From Echinometra lucunter (Eukaryota > Echinodermata > Echinoidea > Camarodonta > Echinometridae): DNA of 64,000 bases. The stretch is from NCBI GenBank assembly GCA_029962745.1, contig CM057158.1:4947602-5011601 (forward strand), given 5' to 3'. The notes beneath the pieces are model-generated. The model saw only the letters and a program-made list of their open reading frames with translations. It had not been told where the DNA came from and ran no database searches. Below, piece by piece: positions 11,446 through 23,730 of the stretch (positions are counted from its first letter, which is position 1; each line of letters starts with the position of its first letter). Made by a program: the position numbers and the translations under genes.

Positions 11446-13740
11446 CTCCTGTTTCCCCGTCTCTTGACAGAATTTAGAAGCATCCCCAGTTTATTACAAA
11501 AAAGAAATCTCCATATTTCATGGACGACTACTCAAGCGAATGGAATAGTTTAAAGCAAGCTGCACTTTTCGCGAGGACTCCTTGACACGCAAGACAGCAC
11601 CTAGAAGTCGTTTGATGGGTTTGCTGGAGGCGTTAAGCGTGCTGGAGTAGCACAAGGGGAAGATATTCAATGATGTTGGGGGCGGGGGGGGGGGTGGTCG
11701 GCTTGGCTGCATAGTGCAAGGGTTGATGTAAAGTGATTACAGAAGAGAAGCAAAACTTCGTTCTTCTAGATTAGAAGGTTAATTTTGGGGGAAAAAAAGA
11801 ACATTTATTTGAGTATACGGTACACTTGTAAATTTTGTCATGCTTATTTCTTCATTACTTTCTCCTCGGTTTATTACCTACCTTTTCCTTCTAACTAATG
11901 TCGAATTTTATGCAACGCTAGCCATGGTAGAGGCTAATTCTTAATGTTTGCCGCTTGTCGAGATGAAACTATGTCCAGAGAAATGCAGTCTTTATCTACA
12001 TACTGTAAACTAAATCTGACAATATTTTTGCTAACCGTGTTCTCGTTATTCTTAATCCATCTGCAGCAAAAATAGTATTATAAGAAGCGATTTGATCAAG
12101 ACTAATGACAGATTGAGAAGAATATATACACAATCATGGCAATATAATTACAAGGAAGATGGATATATATATAACCACTGTTCGAGTAAATAACGCCCAC
12201 AAGATTGCGAATGCGAATTACCAGATTTAGCGCTCGAAATAGATCTCTACTCAATCTAGCACGAACTAGTTGATTTGATTAGGAAAATCGTCAGATTTCC
12301 CCTTAACAATCCCTTCAAGAATCTTTGGAACAGCAATCGGTTTAATCTCTTTAAAGTAATTTGCCTATAAGATATGTACTTGATTATATACTCCGAATGA
12401 CTGTTTCAAAAAGACGAATAACGGTTGCTGACTTGTTGACTCGAAAAGCCATGCATCTTACAACAACACCTATATAGTTTCTCCTGCAGACACATCTCTG
12501 TTGAATTAATATGTGGTATAATAATGACGGGTAAAATGAAAGTCGGAAATATTCTGGGTTCGAAATAAAAATGTTTTTTTCACAGTCATGAAATAAACAA
12601 TGTGGAATCAAAATCTCTTTCATCAAATTGAAGACAGGGTTAAATATATTAGAAACTGTTTTGTAAGTTGTAGTAACCCTTAAGTGGAGACTGTGTAGTA
12701 TAAAATCTAATGAAAACATTGATCCATATGTATATAAAACTTTATATTGCTGAAAACACAATTTATGAAAAACAGCAGACAGAATAATTATGGGTAAATG
12801 GGACTCATTACCATGAGATCTACAGTTTAAAATTTCTGTTCATATCTGAGAGATGAGGGCGCTTGAAGAGCAACCCTTTTAGAGGAGATTGCTATTATGA
12901 TATTGCCACTAATATTCCTTTGCAACAGAAATGGGGGAAGGTTGATAACATAGTTTACACTTATCCAAGCCTCAACCTAATTCTCTCTGATTTCATTATA
13001 TACATCACCAATCCAAAATGAATTGGAACGCATTTATCTAACAAGCAACAGAAAATCACCGGATCACAGAATGATTTTTGTCTTACGACTGAACGACCAG
13101 CTCAGAAACATAATTTTCTGATCATTTGCAGAACAGATTTAGATTTGTGGCGCTGGGTGCAGTTAAAGAAATTGAATTGACATGGTTATGATGCTTCCTT
13201 TGCTTCGATATCTTTCTAGACGGGGTCTCGCCCAAGCTGATCTCACAATCCAAAAGAATTACAAAATACAACCATATTTCACGACTAAGATAAATGTTAC
13301 TTCATTTGAGCGCAATATCTTCACACTTTGAGCATCCTTTACATCACTCTAAATAGTCCAAAGGAACTGAGAAATGAGCATATCTTTCCAAGAACCATCT
13401 TATCTCAGTGGTCATAATAGGCCCTAATTCGGGTCAGGGTACTTTTCAAGTGACTTATTACAAAAGTTCAAACACTGATTGAAAAATTATACACCTATAG
13501 CTTAAACGCTAAAGTCACGTATTCAGATAATTTGAGTTTGATTCCTCGAAGCAATTTGGGGCCAGACATTCGAAACGTGATGGTTTTTCAATAAGAATAA
13601 AGAGAAAATGAGGAGATAACTGGATTCCATGAATATCTTGAAAAGGTGATGCAGTAATTATGACGGCACATTCGATTCTTTGCATGCCTTCGATTGAAAA
13701 TGGTGGGTTGGTACAAGCCTGCCAAGGTTAAGACATTAAT
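11446..13740. other. Unassigned AT-rich sequence
   Basis: A G run at about 11681-11694 is the only simple feature. A 125-codon minus-strand frame (12384-12761) shows no family pattern and I do not call it. Otherwise I see nothing. Confidence 0.4.
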
Positions 13741-14203
13741 TCGGTAAAATTGCCACTTGGTCTAATCCCCCTTTGTCTAATGTCCTTTTGATCTCATTCA
13801 AATATGGTCTACTCCCATTTCGTCTACAACCAGTTCGTCTAATAACCATTTGGTCTTATTTCCCCTTAGCCCATTTACATTTCGTCGAATTTCCAGTTAG
13901 GCTATGCCCATTCCGTCTAATACCCACTTGGTCTAACTCCACTTAGTCTATCTAATTAGACGAACTGGTAATAGGCCAAATGACCATGAGACGAAATTAC
14001 GAAAACTAAGCAGACGAAGTGGCAATTACACCATTTGATCATTAGACAAAATGAAAATTAGGGCAAGTGGGTATTAGACCAAGTGATGATTGGACCAATC
14101 GGCAGTTAGAACAAATTGATAGTAGACCAAATGGGTTTAGCCATAGTGGTGTGAGACGATCTGGGAATTAGACTAACTGGTATTAGACCAAGTTGCTTTA
14201 AAT
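13741..14203 (+). repeat. GTCTAAT array, copy 2
   Basis: Same design as copy 1: GTCTA-oriented 15-16-bp units up to about 13948, a switch at 'tctatctaattaga' (about 13949-13960), then TAGAC-oriented units. The closing phrases 'agccatagtggtgtgagacg' and 'ttagactaactggtattaga' align with copy 1 near 640-690. The flanks show no obvious duplication. Confidence 0.8.
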
Positions 14204-15058
14204 CATTTATTCCGATAGGATTCTTCATTAACACGACAAACTCATCATACTCTTTGTTCTTGATACTTCCGGGATACTTCTCTAGTATACCTACACGTTA
14301 TATCAAAGTGAATGATAAATTACAAATTTGCGAATTCTGTAAATTCACCAATGGCTGCAGTTCATCAGCTTTTTAAACTGAGCAGTGGTCGCAAGTAAAT
14401 AAATTACATCGCATCAATGATCATAGTCTGTAGTATGTAATATCTATGTGTATATGCAGATACGAAGAGGTTATGTCACAGTATTTTTAAAAAAAAATTG
14501 AAATACGACGGTGTTAGCCTGTAAGAATAATTACCAAATGGTTTAGATTTTCCACACTTAACCTATATTTCCATTAGTTCATACAGAAAGTATTCTTTCC
14601 CCTCATAGTAAACACTTGAATATGAATTATGATAAGTTAGAGAATGAAAATCAATGTCACAGTTCTGAAAGAGAATTTGACATGCTGGGTCGTCATTACC
14701 ATGTTATTACGTAACATGACCATTACAGCGAAGGACACAGATGGGACAGCTCAATTTGCTGCATGATGAGTCATGTATGCTGAACTGAACGGGCTACAGA
14801 TGAAGAATTTTCGCATTTACCAAAAGGGAATGTGGGTGCACATAATCTGTAAAAACTCCTAATTAAATGGGAATTTTGGTTGAGCACTTAAGAAATGCTG
14901 ACCAGATGTTTATATTGGTGCTTCGGTGGTTAAGTTTTTCTGTCCCATTCCTGATAACTTGTCAAATACACTTGGAAAATTAAATTATATTAATTTCAAC
15001 CATCTTGTGTTGTACTTTGTGTTTGATCTTTCATTTTTTTTAAAACCCACCGGATTGT
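14204..15058. other. Unassigned sequence
   Basis: Nothing supportable seen. Confidence 0.4.
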
Positions 15059-15080
15059 ATGTACTTTAATTTGCCGAATG

Positions 15081-15094
15081 TAGCAGCAGCAGCG

Positions 15095-15164
<70 letters not shown>

Positions 15165-15262
15165 CAGCAGCAGCAGCAGCAGCAATAATAATAATAATGT
15201 TAATGATTACGAGAACAAAAATGATAATAATGATAATAATGATAAATATGATGATGGTGATG
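15081..15262 (+). repeat. Compound microsatellite (GTA)n(GCA)n(ATA)n(GAT)n
   Basis: A GTA block of about 23 units is followed by GCA (about 6), ATA, then mixed ATG/GAT triplets. The poly-Val/Ala/Ile reading across it is a by-product. Confidence 0.92.
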
Positions 15263-15506
15263 ATGGTGTTGTTAAGGATGATTAAGAGAAAAAGAAACAG
15301 TTGTGCGACTCAGACTTGTGCAGTGACACCAGCATATTATGTCTTTTCTCACCAAACATGTGAAACTGTGATGTAAAGGCAAGACAAATTTAAGAAATAT
15401 GGATTCCATATGGAATGTATAACAAGAAAAATACGTGTAGTATGTAGTTTAAGACGGTTTTAATCGTAATCGCTTTCAACAAACATATTCAATTAAAGTT
15501 GACCTT

Positions 15507-15520
15507 GTCGCCATGGTAAC
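15507..15520 (+). promoter_or_regulatory. RFX X-box-like palindrome
   Basis: 'gtcgccatggtaac' fits the imperfect palindrome bound by RFX factors (GTnRCC, short spacer, GGnAAC). A single match in non-coding DNA without an adjacent promoter is weak evidence of function. Confidence 0.3.
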
Positions 15521-15740
15521 GGTAACAATGTAGCTTGTCCCAGCCATCATGTGTCCCAGCCATCAAGTGTTTTCTCGATACATTATCGATCGAAACATTG
15601 AATTAGCCGACATACATCCAAGTAGTGTCTAAACATACAGTGCCACCTAGAGGCTGGTAGAGAATAACACGGTCAATATTGCTATGAAAGTAACATGCTG
15701 GGGATAATTACGTTAATGATGGTTATTAATATTATGCTGA

Positions 15741-15909
15741 TAATAATGATAATGTCGATAAAATGGTACTGGTGATTATGACGATGATATGAATGATGAT
15801 GAAAATGAGATGATGATGATGATACAGATGAGATGATAGTGATGAATGATGATGACGATGATGATGATGATGATGATGGCGAAGATGATAATACTGATGA
15901 TAATAACGG

Positions 15910-15959
<50 letters not shown>

Positions 15960-16086
15960 TTAAGGATGATGATGGTGATGATGATGGTGATGACGATGAT
16001 GATGACGACAATGATGTTAAGGATGATGATGGTGATGATGGTGTTGTTAAGGATGATGATGATGATGATAATGACGATGTTGATCA
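15741..16086 (+). repeat. Long (GAT)n microsatellite
   Basis: About 345 bp dominated by GAT/GAC triplets, with the purest stretch at about 15910-15959. The poly-Asp, poly-Met, poly-Ser and poly-Ile frames here are artefacts. Confidence 0.95.
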
Positions 16087-16488
16087 GACTTGAATACATC
16101 ACATCAGTGACCCCATACCAAAACAATAACCGAGTACTTTTCATTGTCACCAAGTTCATATCTCACGAAGATCGTGAAATCCAGATTGCTTCAACCAAGC
16201 CGCCTCGTCCTTGCAAGTCATTCCACTCAACAAATCACTATCCACCATCAATCCGTTATTATTTCCTTAAGATCGCTGTCCCCAGCTGCCCATGAAAAAG
16301 TGTGAGGCTATCTCCACTCGTCGCATCGTTATTTCCCGAGCTTTTCTTACTCTTTCCTGCCTTTCCAGTCATGCGGAGCAGGATTTGATGTAATGGTAGT
16401 TTGATTTCTGGATAACATGGTCTCAAGAGGAGGCAAATTCAAACAACGGTATATGGGGTCGGTGGAACTGAGGAAGAGGAGTTGCCCT
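16087..16488. other. Sequence beyond the candidate exon's stop codon
   Basis: If the minus-strand exon at 16489-16744 is real, this would be its 3' UTR. I do not see a close AATAAA signal on that strand. Confidence 0.3.
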
Positions 16489-16744
16489 TTAAATGGAGTG
16501 AAGGACTTGGAAATCATCGCAAGAGATCACCATTAGGGACCATTCGAGCCACACTCTTCTGTTAAAGAGGCCTTTAATCTTGATTTTCCCGGTTGGGTGG
16601 TCCTTACAAAACTCAGTCGTGTGGTTAGTGTCGTCAAATGCGTGCGTTGGGAATCGATAATGCAATGAACTTTCGTGTATAACCGATAATTTAATCTTTA
16701 CTTGATCTATGGAATGAATTTCGAAATAGGTAAACATCTGAACC
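16489..16744 (-). CDS. Candidate terminal exon, unknown protein
   Basis: On the minus strand a pyrimidine tract and 'gattattttctgtag' (AG at 16746-16745) precede an 84-codon open stretch ending in TAA at 16491-16489. The reading begins V-Q-M-F-T-Y and ends F-Q-V-L-H-S-I. It is not low-complexity, has mixed codon use, two cysteines about 36 residues apart, and a strand-like segment G-K-I-K-I-K-G-L-F followed by V-W-L-E-W-S-L-M-V-I-S-C. This alternation suggests a beta-rich extracellular or lectin-like domain, but I do not recognise the family. No upstream exon could be identified on the minus strand. It could equally be a decayed pseudo-exon or chance. Splice evidence is by eye only. Confidence 0.33.
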
Positions 16745-18060
16745 CTACAGAAAATAATCAAAACGAATAAAGCACTATCCTCCTTCAGCTTAAAGTTTGG
16801 AACTTTGCTTCGTCACTCTTCAGTTCTTCCTCCAAGAACTTCAGGTGATTAATCTAGCAGTAGCAATGATTCTTCCTAGAGTGATCATTTTCAGCATGAG
16901 ATCGGGAAAAATATAAATGCAAGTGTCACAAAATGATTACAAGAAGCGAATCCAGTAGTGCACCGGAAAGGCCATGCGCCCTTCTCCATCCCATAATTTC
17001 GAAAACAAAGGCAAATAATTTCTGTCCTAAACCTACAGACAGAACCTTCTTTCTTCTCTGTCGCGTAGGCTACCAGGCACTGTCGCCTTGCCCATAACGA
17101 TTAACCTTATAGTAACTATACTAAGAAAACGCTGCAAAAGAAATCATGGACAGTTACTAGAATCTTCAGTTAGCTTGAAGGGTAAATGAGTTTTTCTTCG
17201 TATCAGGCTGAAATAAACATACAAAAAAACTGTCACAATTTCTTTAGTTATCCTTCCGTACTGAGTGGCTCTTTTTGCACGCAGTTCTTGGCGATAACTA
17301 AAAAGAAACTAATGAAAATGTATTGCAGAGTAGATCTATTCAGAAAGAATTGCATTTGGGTTGATTAGTTCTAACTATGCTATAACGTGAAGATTACGCT
17401 TGAAAGACACCGAAAGCTTTACGTAAAGCGAGACCAATCATTCTCCATTCAAACTAGAATGGTCAAAAGACTTGCCAATTCTACAGAGGTTCTGGAGAAT
17501 TCTCCCAGTCTTACAAACATTTCAGATTTCTATGTCATAGCATTTCAGAGCAAAAATACCTCATTTTCCCCTGAGCTCTGTGACAAACAAGTTGCTCCAT
17601 TTCAAATTAGTTGTCTCAGATTTTCATTTCTATTTTCATATTATTGCTTTTCAAAGAATCTGGCCCGAGGTAATCATGTATCGATGGTGAACATGTTTCA
17701 CTTCTGAGCCAACCAATCAATAATTCACATCGAATTTTATACAAAAAAATTGTTGTTAAATAAGTTGTATTGGTTAAGTTTATTTTTACGACAAACAAGC
17801 AGAGGGTATCTCAACTGCCTGCTATCAAATCCTCGACAAAAACAGATCGGGAGCTCCAAGGATTTAAAGGTTAATGTAATTCCTTGTCTGTGGAGCGTAT
17901 ATTTTGAGGCTTTAGACCTAAGCTCTGAAAGCGTATTTTGCATATCTCCAATTTGATAAAGACGATGTGGGCAGTAAAGATATAGAAGCATTTGTTATTA
18001 CTGCTCTATGTATTTTCTCCTATTCTTCTAGTTTTATTCATATCCTTTATAATACAAGCT
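16745..18060. other. Unassigned; possible upstream intron of the candidate exon
   Basis: Several 60-106-codon frames on both strands (17387-17991) overlap each other and show no domain. No call is made. Confidence 0.35.
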
Positions 18061-18247
18061 ATGTTTGAAATTAGTTGAGGGATCCACATTCTGCAAGCCC
18101 CGCTTTTTATTGGATAATTCATGTCATGTAAAATGTATCATATTATTGTGCAATGATTTATGTTTGAATTCTTTTCCAAAGTGATATGAATTGTTTAGTT
18201 GGAAATGAAAATAAACCAATTGAAACTTAACTGAAATGAAGGAATAA
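18060..18247 (+). mobile_element. LINE-like 3' UTR remnant
   Basis: The AT-rich segment ends 'gaaaataaaccaattgaaac', 'ttaactgaaatgaa', resembling the AATAAA-plus-short-repeat ends of non-LTR elements. There is no coding remnant and no clear tail repeat. Confidence 0.3.
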
Positions 18248-18316
18248 CATTTTGCAAAAAATCAAATGTCGACTGATGAGACGTCTTAACTTTTATAAAC
18301 CTCTCCTTTCCTTCTC

Positions 18317-18317
<1 letters not shown>

Positions 18318-18359
<42 letters not shown>

Positions 18360-18360
18360 A
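18318..18360 (+). repeat. (CT)n microsatellite
   Basis: Roughly 38 bp of uninterrupted CT inside a longer C/T-rich region (18300-18420). Confidence 0.92.
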
Positions 18361-18420
18361 TTTCCTTCTCTTTCTTCTCTTCCACGTCAAACCTCTTTTC
18401 TTTTCCTTTTCGTTCCTCTC

Positions 18421-19890
18421 TAAGATCATCTTTCCTCATGTTCATATCATCTATTCTTTTCAAATGAACACGTCAATGATTAAGCGTAACGGTTGAGACA
18501 TGCACCCTCTGTTTGCCCGAATGCTCTCTCTAATATAGTTCACCATGCAGTATAATCATATCACTCCAGTGTATACTTCATCTGATATCCATTCAGTGTA
18601 TAGTCCAACAAACATGTGATCGTTTTCTCCTTTTCTACTCGACCCCTTTGCACGTTCATATACAGCACACCTCATTTTAATTTGTGTATCTATATAAGAA
18701 AATTGTCAAGTGCATGGAAATTATCAAATCTACCTAACATTTTGTTTTCATCTCTTTTGCATAGCCACCCCTTCAACGTAACATGTCTTTGATGAGCCCT
18801 ATCAGTTTAGGCACCCTCCGACTTGTCAAAGTGCTCTGTTGGGAAAAGTTAGTTCCCCTTTATACAAGGTGATCAGGCATATGAATCATCGGACGTAGGA
18901 TCGTATCTACTTGGATGGCTGGTTCTTGCAAAAGGCTTTCTAAAGAAGATATATTTTCTCTCTTTCGATCCGAAACCTTTGCACGTACCCCCCCCCCCCC
19001 ATTCTAACTGTATGGCCAAATGAAAACCATAATCAACTACAATACAGGTACTTCTTATCTTACATGTTTTATCTTCGTGTGTGTGGTGTTGTTTTATTTT
19101 TAATAATCCCTCGAGTAAAAACTTTCTTTTAAGAAATGATTCTTTCTCAGTATGAATCAACACATATTAAGATTTTTTCTTGTTATGACTATCGCCATTA
19201 TTTAAATGTCCTATTAGCCAAAAGAAATCCGGCCTCGTCTGATATTCCTGTTCCCTGGGCAAAAACCGTACTTGATGGCGCTTTGTATTCGTACCTAATT
19301 TTTACGGTATTCTTGCGAATATCCTTTTGTGTGAATGCCCTAGCAGACAAAAGATCCCGAAGGACGAACTCATCACCTGCTTTAACTCGGGCATATACGG
19401 TTACTATGCTAATTTGGTTACCACAGTAACATGTATGACACACTTGTAGCAATGCAGATCCTTCATAATAGAAGTAACAATCTCCAGGGCAAGGGAAGAA
19501 AAACTTAATGAATCGTCCATTTATATTTCCAACAATGAAAGTAGTGTTCTACGTGGGTTTCCACCTACGCTTATCATGCTTATATAGTGTACTTTATCTG
19601 CTTTATATTGTACAAGATGTTTAATTTTCGGTATTACAAAAAAAATGGGCAATGAAGATACGAAAGATCATCATGGATTTCCTTAGGAAAATGAAATTAT
19701 TCATGAAAACGACATATTTCCGACAAGAGAAATTTCATTTGTCTCAAGAGGCTTCATTGTTGAAAATGAAGCTTACATCGCATTGTATGCGCGGTAATAA
19801 AATTCACCTGTGCGCAGCATAATGATCGTAGTGTAAATTGATTAAAATACTTAAAAGTATGAAGTGAATACCAGTGAACACCGGCCCAGG
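18421..19890. other. Unassigned; includes a segment open on both strands
   Basis: 19198-19452 is open on plus and minus and ends in a small inverted repeat (GTTACTATG near 19400 against CACAGTAAC near 19428). This looks like a decayed repeat rather than a gene. A C run lies at 18988-18999. Confidence 0.35.
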
Positions 19891-20198
19891 AGGGTGTTTC
19901 ACAAAGCTGTCCATAAAGTTACGCATGACTTTAAGAATGACTTAACTATGAATTCAAAATGGAATGCGCAAGTTTTTCCTCTTGTTTTAACAAACTTCCC
20001 TCAGTTTCAATTAAATTGTTAGACAAACAAACTATACTTCACATCAAAAATGTTTTGTTAGTAATAATTACGTTAATCTACACATAAATTTCAACTTTAG
20101 CTAATTCGCTCATGAATCAGAATCTCACCTGGCTTTCCATAACCAATTCATTCTGAAAGTAATGCGTAACTCTGTGCACAGCTTTGTGAAACACCCCC
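19891..20198. mobile_element. Foldback MITE, TIR GGGTGTTTCACAAAGCTGT
   Basis: 'gggtgtttcacaaagctgt' at 19892-19910 is inverted at 20178-20196, and similarity continues inward (AAGTTACGCATGACTTTAAG against GAGTTACGCATTACTTTCAG). CCAGG occurs at both flanks (19886-19890 and 20197-20201) and could be a target-site duplication, although one terminal base differs. No coding capacity is seen. The superfamily is uncertain. Confidence 0.75.
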
Positions 20199-20278
20199 AG
20201 GTCTGAACAGTCGCGTAAGTGCCTGCTTAAAGTGGAATTATGTTCTATTCATTTCTTAGCGTAAAGGAATGTGTGTGT

Positions 20279-20303
20279 GGGGGGGGGGGGGGGGGGGGGG
20301 GGG
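20279..20303 (+). repeat. (GT)n followed by a 25-bp G homopolymer
   Basis: An uninterrupted G run directly after GTGTGTGT. Its length in the assembly should be treated with caution. Confidence 0.9.
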
Positions 20304-20529
20304 CTATACCACAGTGGAAGCGTTACCCAACTAACCTCATTAAAGGTTCGCCTTTCTTGTTAACTAATAACCACATGTCCAAAATGCATGAAAAGTGAAT
20401 TTACAATGACTGCCAATGAATGACTCTGATTTATTCATACACTTAGATATTCTTTTAAATATCGAAATACGATATGTTATTCATAACTCTGGCACCTGCT
20501 GAAAACCGTACAGGCAAGTGGAGGGGCAA

Positions 20530-20680
20530 AACTTGCTAGACCTTAAGTCACAATGCAAAACTGACACCACACCAATTCCAAACCGAACCATTTTTCCATT
20601 ATGGACTGTAATACAAATTGTTGATCGGTTTGTTATTGGTCTAGTATCTTTCTCGTCAGTATGACCGGGTAACACAGTTG
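20530..20680 (-). repeat. Diverged dispersed repeat (copy of the 23.6/29.8-kb family)
   Basis: Minus-strand phrases 'ggttcggtttggaattggtg' and 'tggtgtcagttttgcat' align loosely with 29770-29815 and 23680-23715. Similarity is low; this is a guess at shared repeat origin. Confidence 0.3.
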
Positions 20681-20687
20681 TGAATCG

Positions 20688-20834
20688 GGGTCCCGTCTTA
20701 CAAAGAGTTGCGATTGATTCAAATCGATCGCAATTTTGAGACTGATCTTTTCTCCTATCTCTTAAGTACACAGCTGAGATCAATCTCAGAGTTGCGATCG
20801 ATTTGAATCAATCGCAACTCTAAAGACGGGGCCC
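20688..20834. mobile_element. Foldback MITE, 147 bp
   Basis: Termini 'gggtcccgtcttacaaagag' and the inverse of a GGGCCCCGTCTTTAGAG end, followed on both arms by an identical stretch that includes TTGCGATTGATTCAAATCG. Arms are about 45 bp with few mismatches around a short centre. No target-site duplication is clear and there is no coding capacity. Confidence 0.85.
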
Positions 20835-21278
20835 AGAGAACTCGATGAATTTCATATTGCTTCACACTTCATTCATCTCATTGTCTTAACACCTGCAGAA
20901 CCAAGTACCAAATTATTCGAATGCTAAGAAATCGATTAGTTTCCCCGTACAAATAACTGATTACAATATCGAAACTTTTGCTCAAGGCAATGCAAAAGTG
21001 CTGAGTAGTTAGTTATCTGCAACATCTAGAAATGAAAATATCTATTTCATCAAAAATTGATAGCCCTTTCAGTCATATCATTCTTATCCATCCTTTTCAT
21101 TATCTCCCTCTCTCACCCCCTTCTCTGTTTCTCTCTCTCTTTCATCTGGTTTTGTGACTGTTTGTTGTTTTTTTTACTTCTCCTTGCAAAATAAGAATAC
21201 TTTTATATTATTAATAACAATTCCAGCCATGATTTCAATATTTCCCCTTCACCTTTCATTGTCTTCATCTGCAATCAT

Positions 21279-21280
<2 letters not shown>

Positions 21281-21324
<44 letters not shown>

Positions 21325-21345
21325 TTTTTTTTTTTTTTTTTTTTT
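21281..21345 (+). repeat. (CT)n then T homopolymer
   Basis: About 40 bp of CT followed by about 24 T. Confidence 0.92.
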
Positions 21346-22393
21346 GTCTGGTCCCTATTTTGCACTTCTCCCTAGGAAGTATCATGTTGTAACATGTCTC
21401 CTTCTCTCTCTCTCTGCTTGTCCCACATTCCTCCTTTCTGTCAACCTATATCCTCGTTTTCGCACTTATTCATTCCCTTTTCGCTCATTATACAAAAATC
21501 AGTTTCAGCTATTTTTAACCAGGCACGTCAATCTCCAAAATTAGGGTGATTGAAGATTTCAGGCTGAAAACTTCATCAAAAATTCTCGTTTTCTCTTGCC
21601 TCCCCTTGGGGTTTTCAGTCATGTTTTTACCCGGGGAATCTTTTTCACATCTCTATTTTAGATTAGAATGCCCAATCAGAGAATATCTTTAGGCTTTGCG
21701 TTCACATTTGTTTTTCACATCACATTATATTCCACCACCCCCCCCCCCCCCGCCGGCGAAAAAAGTCTCTTACGAAGTGAAAGGTTGTACATTTTGAGGA
21801 CTCATTAAACTTAAAATCATATTTTTCGACCTGAATTTACTAAACTGGATCTCCAAGCCTGCCCAACGCTTTGCGATTTAGGTTACATCATTAATGTTTA
21901 CAATTTTAAAAATGTACATACCAAGTAATTTCAAATCATTTTAGAATAACTATATATGAGTAATTTTATCAAGTATTCTACCGAAAATGCTCAAAGTTTT
22001 GTACTATGTGTTAATATTCTACGTAAATGTAATGGAGCTTTGAATGCAAACGTGCGCATTAAGCCTTTGGCTTCGAGGCATTTTTTGTTTGCTTGTTTTT
22101 TTCATTTTTATTAAAAAAAATTGATATATTACTTGAAATGAAGTTTCAGAAGAAAGGAAATGTAATTTTCAAAAGGAATTGAAAAGAGGGAGCATTGGGT
22201 TTTTTCTCGTTTTCTCTGCTTCTCTATGTACATCTCGCATTCTGTCTCCATTTCTGTCTCCATTTCTTTCTCCATTTCCTTCAATTCTCTCTTTTCCTCT
22301 CGTCATGTCGCTCTCATATGCTCCCCTATCATTGTCCCAATGACTACTGGACTGTAAAAAAATAATGGGTAAAAATGTGACGTGAGGGTAATT
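21346..22393. other. Unassigned AT-rich sequence
   Basis: Contains a C run at about 21737-21750. Nothing else is supportable. Confidence 0.4.
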
Positions 22394-22540
22394 ATGTGTC
22401 CATCCAACTTTGGGCATTTCTTGGGCATTTCTTTTTATCCAATTTGATGGAAATTTCTAAAGTAATTACTGCCCTGACTGGACAATATGCTTCCCGCATT
22501 GGGCAGGTGTAAAAATATTGCCCAAAGTTGGTTGGACATA
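22394..22540. mobile_element. Foldback MITE, ~147 bp
   Basis: 'tgtccatccaactttgggca' at 22397-22416 is inverted as TGTCCAACCAACTTTGGGCA at 22519-22538, one mismatch in 20. It lies only 14 bp from the piggyBac-like element, so the two inserted next to each other. Confidence 0.75.
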
Positions 22541-22553
22541 TTATATTGGTTAA

Positions 22554-22962
22554 CCCATTCGTGACAGGAATGATTTAAAGCCTAATTTGATCAGCTTTCA
22601 TTCTTCTAATTGGCAACACCAACAGTTTTCTTTTATTGCTACATTTTTCTTATAAAACATCATGTATCTGAAATAAATATAAATTGACAGAATGTATGAT
22701 GAGAAGTCATAAAGTTGCCAATTTGCATGGAAAAACAGTAATTTTTAACATTTTCATCGCATTGCCAATTTAAAGATTTTAATGCTTATTTCCTTTTTAA
22801 AAATTTCAGCATCAAACAACAAATATTCATGCAACAAAAATGGGCACAGTAAGTGTAGAATTTTTTGCTCTTTCTGCTCATGTATTTGGTATGATTTTTA
22901 GAGCTCTGCATCAAAAGTTATTGGACCAAACCACATAATGTGGACCCTCTGTCACGAATGGG
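22554..22962. mobile_element. piggyBac-like MITE with TTAA target-site duplications
   Basis: 'cccattcgtgacag' at 22554-22567 is exactly inverted at the right end (to 22962), and TTAA flanks both sides (22550-22553 and 22963-22966). TTAA duplication with CCC-starting termini is diagnostic of the piggyBac superfamily. The 409-bp interior has no transposase and does not fold, so the copy is non-autonomous. Confidence 0.82.
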
Positions 22963-22966
22963 TTAA

Positions 22967-23580
22967 AATTTAATCCAGTATTTTTTTTAAAGTGTGCTTC
23001 TCAGCTCTTCAAATCCAGTTCCTCTCCTCTTTCTCTCTGTCTCTCTCTGCATCAATTTTTATTTGTTTTCATCACACCACGATTTTCTTCCTTTCTTCAC
23101 ATAATTTCTTACACTTATCGAAGCCTAAAATACAGACTCTATGCAAAATTAATGAGGCACCATACATGTCCATAAAATAGCCTTTGTCATTTGAATAGTT
23201 ACCATGGTTACGGTACACACAATATAGAACAGATTACATCATGTGCATGAGAGTAACATCAAAATAACATCGTTTGCAGACAACGAAAACATGATAAGCA
23301 TAATGAAAAGCAGAGAAATTTTTAGGGGCTCGAGGTCAGCATGTTCAGTGCATTTCAAAATAACTATTAGAATTCAAATGAAAGGTCTCTATTCCCGTCT
23401 CATTTCATCCATCGCAGTGCGGCGATCTGGCGATTGTCCTCTGGTAATTTGAAAGTGACCACCACTTCGACGGTAACCCTTCTTCCGATCTCCGAGGATA
23501 GACTTGGTAGAAAATGGGGTTAACGACTCCGGATACCTCGCTCTTGGACAAGGAGGTGTCTTTCAGTATTCAATACCACA
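22967..23580. other. Unassigned
   Basis: C/T-rich at 23010-23050, otherwise nothing. A near-palindrome 'gttaccatggttac' at about 23199-23212 resembles an X-box but is imperfect. Confidence 0.35.
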
Positions 23581-23599
23581 AGATTAATGCCCAGGTCAC

Positions 23600-23730
23600 A
23601 TCACTAAAGCGATACCGATACCCTTCGACAGACCGAACAAGACATTACACCTACAAGACCAGGAATCTGTCGGTTTGTAATCGTTTTGAAGTTCATTTGG
23701 GTGGTGTGACTGGAGGTATTATTGGTTGTA
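23600..23730 (+). repeat. Diverged dispersed repeat
   Basis: 'gtcggtttgtaatcgttttg' and 'gggtggtgtgactgg' align loosely with 29768-29818. This explains why both places have ~87-codon frames of similar flavour; I do not call them genes. Confidence 0.3.

Noticed and set aside
13741..14203. Possible CRISPR-like array of short repeats
   Set aside because: Units are 15-16 bp, degenerate, have no spacers, and reverse orientation midway; the setting is eukaryotic.
15682..16295. Overlapping poly-Ser, poly-Ile, poly-Asp and poly-Met frames
   Set aside because: All are readings of one GAT microsatellite.
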